8,075 bases of DNA, taken from Thermococcus sp. GTDB lineage: Archaea; Methanobacteriota_B; Thermococci; Thermococcales; Thermococcaceae. The notes under the pieces were generated by a model, which saw only the letters and a program-made list of their open reading frames with translations, was not told where the DNA came from and did not search any database. Shown here one piece after another: positions 5,196 to 8,075 of this stretch. A program made the translations under genes and the position numbers. The stretch lies in contig JAMONK010000180.1 of the NCBI GenBank assembly GCA_027065835.1, positions 1 to 8,075 of the forward strand, written 5' to 3'. Every line of letters begins with the position of its first letter. Positions within the stretch are counted from its first letter, which is position 1.

Positions 5196-6794
5196 ATGCT
5201 ACTCGGAATCCACGACGGTCACGACGCTGGTGCAGTGCTCATAGATGGGGATAGTGTGTTCGCCGTCAACGAGGAACGACTCAACAGAATCAAAAAATAC
5301 CGGGGATTCCCGATCCTGAGCGTAAGGAAAGTCCTGGAGATGGCTGGAGCTGATCCAGAGGACGTTGAAATCATAGCCATTGCTGGCATATTCCGGAAGC
5401 AGAAGCGTCTCATGGAGCTTGAGGACAATTTGAAGGCGATATTCGGCCCCGGATTCAAGAGGAAAGTAATTTTCGTTGAGCATCATCTGGCCCACTCGGC
5501 CTCGGCCTACTACACCTCTGGCTGGAGAGATGCGCTCGCGGTAAGCATTGATGCCGCGGGAGACGGACTGAGCTCCTCGATTTACGTCGCGAGAGACGGC
5601 GAGATGATACGAATCGCTCAGAGCACCTACCCAGACTCCCTAGGGGACTTCTACGCCTCCGTTACCGAGCTTTTAGGGTTCAAACCGATGCGCCACGAGG
5701 GCAAAGTCATGAGCCTCGCCGCCTACGGGAGGCCAACCTACGACCTGAGCTCAATAATAGAACTCAACGGCCTCACCTTTGAGAACCACCTCGGGGTTAT
5801 AGGGGTTGAAGCGACGAAAAAACTGGCGGAGTTCTTCGGATATCCCCCAAATCGGGCGAAGGAAATTGCGGCCCAAATGAAGCGCGGAAAACTCGAGGGG
5901 GAGCTTCAGAAAAAGGCCATAGAGATAGCGGCGAGCGCCCAGGCCCACCTGGAGAAGCTGATGGAGGAGTTGGGAGTTAAACTGAATGATAAAGGCCTCC
6001 CCCTGGCTTACGCCGGTGGTGTTGCCCAGAACGTCAAGGCCAACGTGGTTCTGCGGAGAATCTTTGGGGACGATAACCTCTGGGTCTTCCCGGCGATGGA
6101 CGATGGGGGTCTGGCCTTTGGGGCGGCGGTCTTTGTGAAGGCCCAGTTCGAGAGGCTTGACGGAAGGTGGAGGCCCTCCAGACTGGAGCACGTTTACCTC
6201 GGCCCCACATACGGGCCTGAAAAAGTCGAGGAGCTGTTGAAGAAGGAGGGGCTGGAGTTCGAGGAGGTCGATAGGTCTTTCATCGCCGACGCCCTCGTGG
6301 ATGGGAAGCTCGTTGGCTTTTTCCAGGGAGCGATGGAGTTCGGGCCGAGGGCTCTGGGCAACCGCTCGATTCTAGCAAATTCCATGGATGGCACCGTTAA
6401 GGAGCGGCTCAACGTTGCCCTGAAGAGGGATGTATTCCAGCCATTTGCGCCTTCCCTGGTGTGGGAGAAGGCCGAGGAATACCTCGGAGACCTGAACGGC
6501 AGGCCCAACGAGTTCATGACCATGAGCTACAGGGCGAGCGAGGAGTTCAGAGAAGCCGCCCCCGCCGTCGTTCACGTGGATGGTACAACGAGGCCGCAGG
6601 CGGTTAGAAGGGAAGTTAATCCCCCGTACTACGAGATAATCAAAGCCTTTGAGCGGAGAACCGGCCTGGGTGCGGTGCTGAACACGAGCTTCAACATGCA
6701 TGGCGAACCCATCGTCTGCTCACCGGAGGACGCGCTGAGAACGGCCAAAAAAGCGGGTCTCGACGTCCTCGTGATTGAGGGTTTTGCAGTTTGA
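5196..6794 (+). CDS. Carbamoyltransferase, NodU/CmcH family
   Basis: A 532-residue protein of the family that makes carbamoyl-adenylate from carbamoyl phosphate and ATP and passes the carbamoyl group to a hydroxyl, as in NodU, CmcH and TobZ. The N-terminal Kae1-like domain opens with GIHDGHDAGAVLIDGD (4-19) and VNEERLNRIKKYRGFP (24-39). It carries a metal-site HxxxH, EHHLAH (His96 and His100), then SIDAAGDG (117-124, Asp119 or Asp123), AGGVAQNVKAN (273-283) and MDDGG (301-305), the last a likely further ligand. The C-terminal domain has GAMEFGPRALGNRSIL (378-393), FQPFAPS (414-420) and LNTSFNMHGEPIVCSPEDA (495-513), all hallmarks of the family. Length is normal and the chain looks intact. The acceptor is unknown. 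It is not HypF, because it lacks the acylphosphatase and zinc-finger regions. The flanking genes are a secreted protein (divergent) and an HprK-like protein (convergent). Confidence 0.88.
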   Translation: MLLGIHDGHDAGAVLIDGDSVFAVNEERLNRIKKYRGFPILSVRKVLEMAGADPEDVEIIAIAGIFRKQKRLMELEDNLKAIFGPGFKRKVIFVEHHLAHSASAYYTSGWRDALAVSIDAAGDGLSSSIYVARDGEMIRIAQSTYPDSLGDFYASVTELLGFKPMRHEGKVMSLAAYGRPTYDLSSIIELNGLTFENHLGVIGVEATKKLAEFFGYPPNRAKEIAAQMKRGKLEGELQKKAIEIAASAQAHLEKLMEELGVKLNDKGLPLAYAGGVAQNVKANVVLRRIFGDDNLWVFPAMDDGGLAFGAAVFVKAQFERLDGRWRPSRLEHVYLGPTYGPEKVEELLKKEGLEFEEVDRSFIADALVDGKLVGFFQGAMEFGPRALGNRSILANSMDGTVKERLNVALKRDVFQPFAPSLVWEKAEEYLGDLNGRPNEFMTMSYRASEEFREAAPAVVHVDGTTRPQAVRREVNPPYYEIIKAFERRTGLGAVLNTSFNMHGEPIVCSPEDALRTAKKAGLDVLVIEGFAV

Positions 6795-6795
6795 C

Positions 6796-6829
6796 ATTGA
6801 CGACCGTTATCCAATGAACATCCGTCAAT
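6796..6829. repeat. Inverted repeat spanning the convergent carbamoyltransferase/HprK-like junction
   Basis: ATTGACG (6796-6802) and CGTCAAT (6823-6829) are perfect 7-bp arms separated by 20 nt. The dyad begins 2 nt after the carbamoyltransferase stop and its right arm overlaps the TGA stop of the opposite gene. No T-tract lies between the genes, so a hairpin here may protect or end both transcripts. It could also be chance. Confidence 0.35.
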
Positions 6830-7751
6830 CCCCAAAGGAGGACTCCATCTCGAATACCCTTTCGAAGACCGTCTTGTGGTTTCCAAAGGCCTCGAACATC
6901 CTGCTGGAGTAGTTGGCGGACGCGGTTTCGAGGAACTCCCGCAGGTTCCGGCTTATCTCCTCGTTCATGGGGACGTGAAGTGGCGCGGGCTCGTAGTAGT
7001 CCAGACCTTTCATGAGGGCCGTTGAGAAGTACCAGAGGGTTTTTCTGACTTTTCTGCCTTTTATCCGGGAGAAACTGGCTTCCATACAGTTGAACGCCGC
7101 ATGGAGGAGGACTATCATGTCGATTTCAACGCCCTTTCTGAGCAGTTTTTTCCTCCCATCATCCCCGCTCATATCCCTAATCCGGTATCCACTCCTCGTC
7201 TGCTTATCGTACGGGACCCTGACGTCGTAGATACCCTCTACCCTAGGGTCGTAGACTAGAACCTCGGTCCCACCAACGATGTAGAGCCTTTCGCCCCTGA
7301 CCTCGACGACAGTGTTCTCGGTACTCAACACCGGAAGTCCATGGGCCAGTGCAAGGACGGACATCGTGCTCTTGCCGGTGTGTGGGTAGCCCACGAACAG
7401 AACCGCCTTTCCGTTCGGTGCGACCACCCCAACGGAGTCCGTTATGAACATCCTACCTGCTTTGGCACCCGCCCTAGCGGCCGCCTGAAGGATGAAGAAA
7501 ATCGGTGCCTCGTTCCCGTAGGCGGAGGGAACATCAGATTCAATCTTGTAAGAATCAACACCTAGGTGATCGTAGCTGGCGCTGAATACGCGGAACTTCT
7601 CCCCCTTAAAGCGCTCGACGACAACCTGTGGGCCGCCGGAACGAATTTCAACGTCGGGGAGGTACCGTCTTGCGAAAAGGCCAAAGAAACCGTCTTTAAA
7701 ACCATCATCGAGCTCACCTGTGAACCGAATATTAACTCCGCCCGTTCTCAT
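6825..7751 (-). CDS. P-loop protein resembling HPr kinase/phosphorylase C-terminal domain
   Basis: A 308-residue, apparently cytosolic protein with no signal peptide or membrane segment. It has a Walker A motif, GYPHTGKST at 121-129, in a VLFVGYPHTGKST context on a hydrophobic strand. About 14 residues later comes GLPVLSTENTVVEVRGERLYIVGG, which resembles the HprK-type pattern where a strand ends in an acidic pair; here the pair reads Glu145-Asn146. The N-terminal 100 residues (PDVEIRSGG..., FRVFSASYDHLGVDSYKIES) match no domain I recognise. HprK-like proteins phosphorylate serine or small molecules, but no substrate is evident here. The start is taken as ATG 7751, with GGGAGG about 10 nt upstream; an in-frame TTG at 7760 sits too close to that site. 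A GTPase or other P-loop ATPase remains possible. It is convergent with the carbamoyltransferase, 30 nt apart. Confidence 0.6.
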   Translation of the reverse strand: MRTGGVNIRFTGELDDGFKDGFFGLFARRYLPDVEIRSGGPQVVVERFKGEKFRVFSASYDHLGVDSYKIESDVPSAYGNEAPIFFILQAAARAGAKAGRMFITDSVGVVAPNGKAVLFVGYPHTGKSTMSVLALAHGLPVLSTENTVVEVRGERLYIVGGTEVLVYDPRVEGIYDVRVPYDKQTRSGYRIRDMSGDDGRKKLLRKGVEIDMIVLLHAAFNCMEASFSRIKGRKVRKTLWYFSTALMKGLDYYEPAPLHVPMNEEISRNLREFLETASANYSSRMFEAFGNHKTVFERVFEMESSFGD

Positions 7752-7789
7752 GTCCCCCAACCCTCCCTGTATGGAGGCCAGCGGGGGTG

Positions 7790-7805
7790 TTTATAACGTT
7801 TCCGC
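7790..7805 (-). promoter_or_regulatory. Promoter of the HprK-like gene
   Basis: Minus-strand GTTATAAA (7797-7790), preceded by the BRE-like CGGAAAC, predicts a start near 7769 and a leader of about 18 nt containing GGGAGGG. This gives the gene its own promoter, separate from the pdo gene upstream. Confidence 0.55.
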
Positions 7806-7860
7806 AAAAAAGTCATCATGGGAAATGTGATAGGGGTCTGAAAATCAAGGGGAAGAAGAG
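7806..7860 (-). terminator. Terminator region of the disulfide oxidoreductase gene
   Basis: After the stop at 7869, the minus strand runs through a pyrimidine-rich tract (CTCTTCTTCCCCTTGATTTT, 7860-7841) and later a TTTTTT run (7811-7806) just before the next promoter. Either could end transcription. No hairpin is needed in this group, and nothing else is recognised between the two genes. Confidence 0.45.
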
Positions 7861-7868
7861 GGCGACCC

Positions 7869-8075
7869 TCACTCGAGGGCGGCCAGGAGCTTCTCCATGA
7901 ACATCTTCTCGGGGTAGGCACCCTCGAACTGGACCTTGTCCTCGCCGTCCACCTGGATAACTATCTTCGGAACGGCCATGACGCTGTACTGGTCGGCCCA
8001 CTCTGGGTACTCGATGGCCTCGACCATGTCGCCGAGTATCTTGCCCTTGCCGGCGTTGGCGTTCTCAATGGCAAA
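7869..8075 (-). CDS. pdo: Protein disulfide oxidoreductase (glutaredoxin-like), C-terminal 68 residues only
   Basis: The minus-strand frame enters at the window edge and ends at TGA 7871-7869. The visible residues, beginning FAIENANAGKGKILGDM and including EAIEYPEWADQY, MAVPKIVIQVDGED and FEGAYPEKMF, closely resemble the C-terminal thioredoxin unit of the 226-residue P. furiosus protein disulfide oxidoreductase, as I remember that sequence. MAVPKI holds the cis-proline that faces the active-site CPYC. The two CxxC motifs and the N-terminal unit lie beyond 8075. The enzyme makes, reduces and shuffles disulfides in the cytosol, which are common in hyperthermophile proteins. The gene was missed by simple start-to-stop searching because its start is outside the window. 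Confidence 0.92.
   Translation of the reverse strand, partial: FAIENANAGKGKILGDMVEAIEYPEWADQYSVMAVPKIVIQVDGEDKVQFEGAYPEKMFMEKLLAALE

Noticed and set aside
7812..7818. ATGATGA on the minus strand as a C box of a C/D guide RNA
   Set aside because: No D box (CTGA) follows at a suitable distance and no C'/D' pair is visible.
7816..8001. 61-codon minus-strand frame at the right end
   Set aside because: It is a shadow of the Pdo frame; the correct overlapping frame translates to a clear Pdo C-terminus.

Overview
The window reads as a hyperthermophilic archaeon of the genus Thermococcus, probably one of its GC-richer species. The evidence is the very Pyrococcus/Thermococcus-like proteins (an archaeal prolyl-tRNA synthetase with a C-terminal zinc site, and the C-terminus of a protein disulfide oxidoreductase that closely resembles my recollection of P. 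furiosus Pdo), tightly packed genes, GGAGGTGA-type ribosome binding sites, AT-rich TATA boxes about 25 nt before the expected transcription starts, and T-rich terminators. No rRNA, tRNA, CRISPR array, insertion sequence or integrase is visible.

Layout. (1) 2-322 (+): the C-terminal end of a membrane protein that begins before the window. It overlaps tail to tail with the next operon. (2) 3065-264 (-): a three-gene unit made of a D-2-hydroxyacid dehydrogenase, an M42 metallo-aminopeptidase and a TauE/SafE-type anion exporter, with gaps of 10 and 29 nt. (3) 3066-3189: a divergent promoter region. (4) 3190-4641 (+): proS. (5) 4697-5107 (-): a small secreted, aromatic-rich protein with six N-glycosylation sequons, convergent with proS across a T-rich terminator. 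(6) 5108-5195: a second divergent promoter region with mirror-image TATA boxes and small palindromes. (7) 5196-6794 (+): a NodU/CmcH-family carbamoyltransferase, probably on a leaderless mRNA. (8) 6825-7751 (-): a P-loop protein resembling HPr kinase, convergent with the carbamoyltransferase 30 nt apart. (9) 7869-8075 (-): the C-terminal 68 residues of Pdo, cut by the window edge.

How the genes may work together. The dehydrogenase-peptidase-exporter unit fits a peptide-fermenting organism: peptides are trimmed to amino acids, 2-oxoacids are reduced, and an organic or sulfur anion is exported. This is inference from co-orientation only. proS and pdo are housekeeping genes (translation and disulfide formation). 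The least understood part is 4697-7751, where a secreted glycoprotein candidate, a carbamoyltransferase of unknown acceptor and an HprK-like kinase without an evident HPr partner lie side by side. No known system is recognised there. The window is mostly ordinary core genome with a few unexplained genes and promoter dyads.
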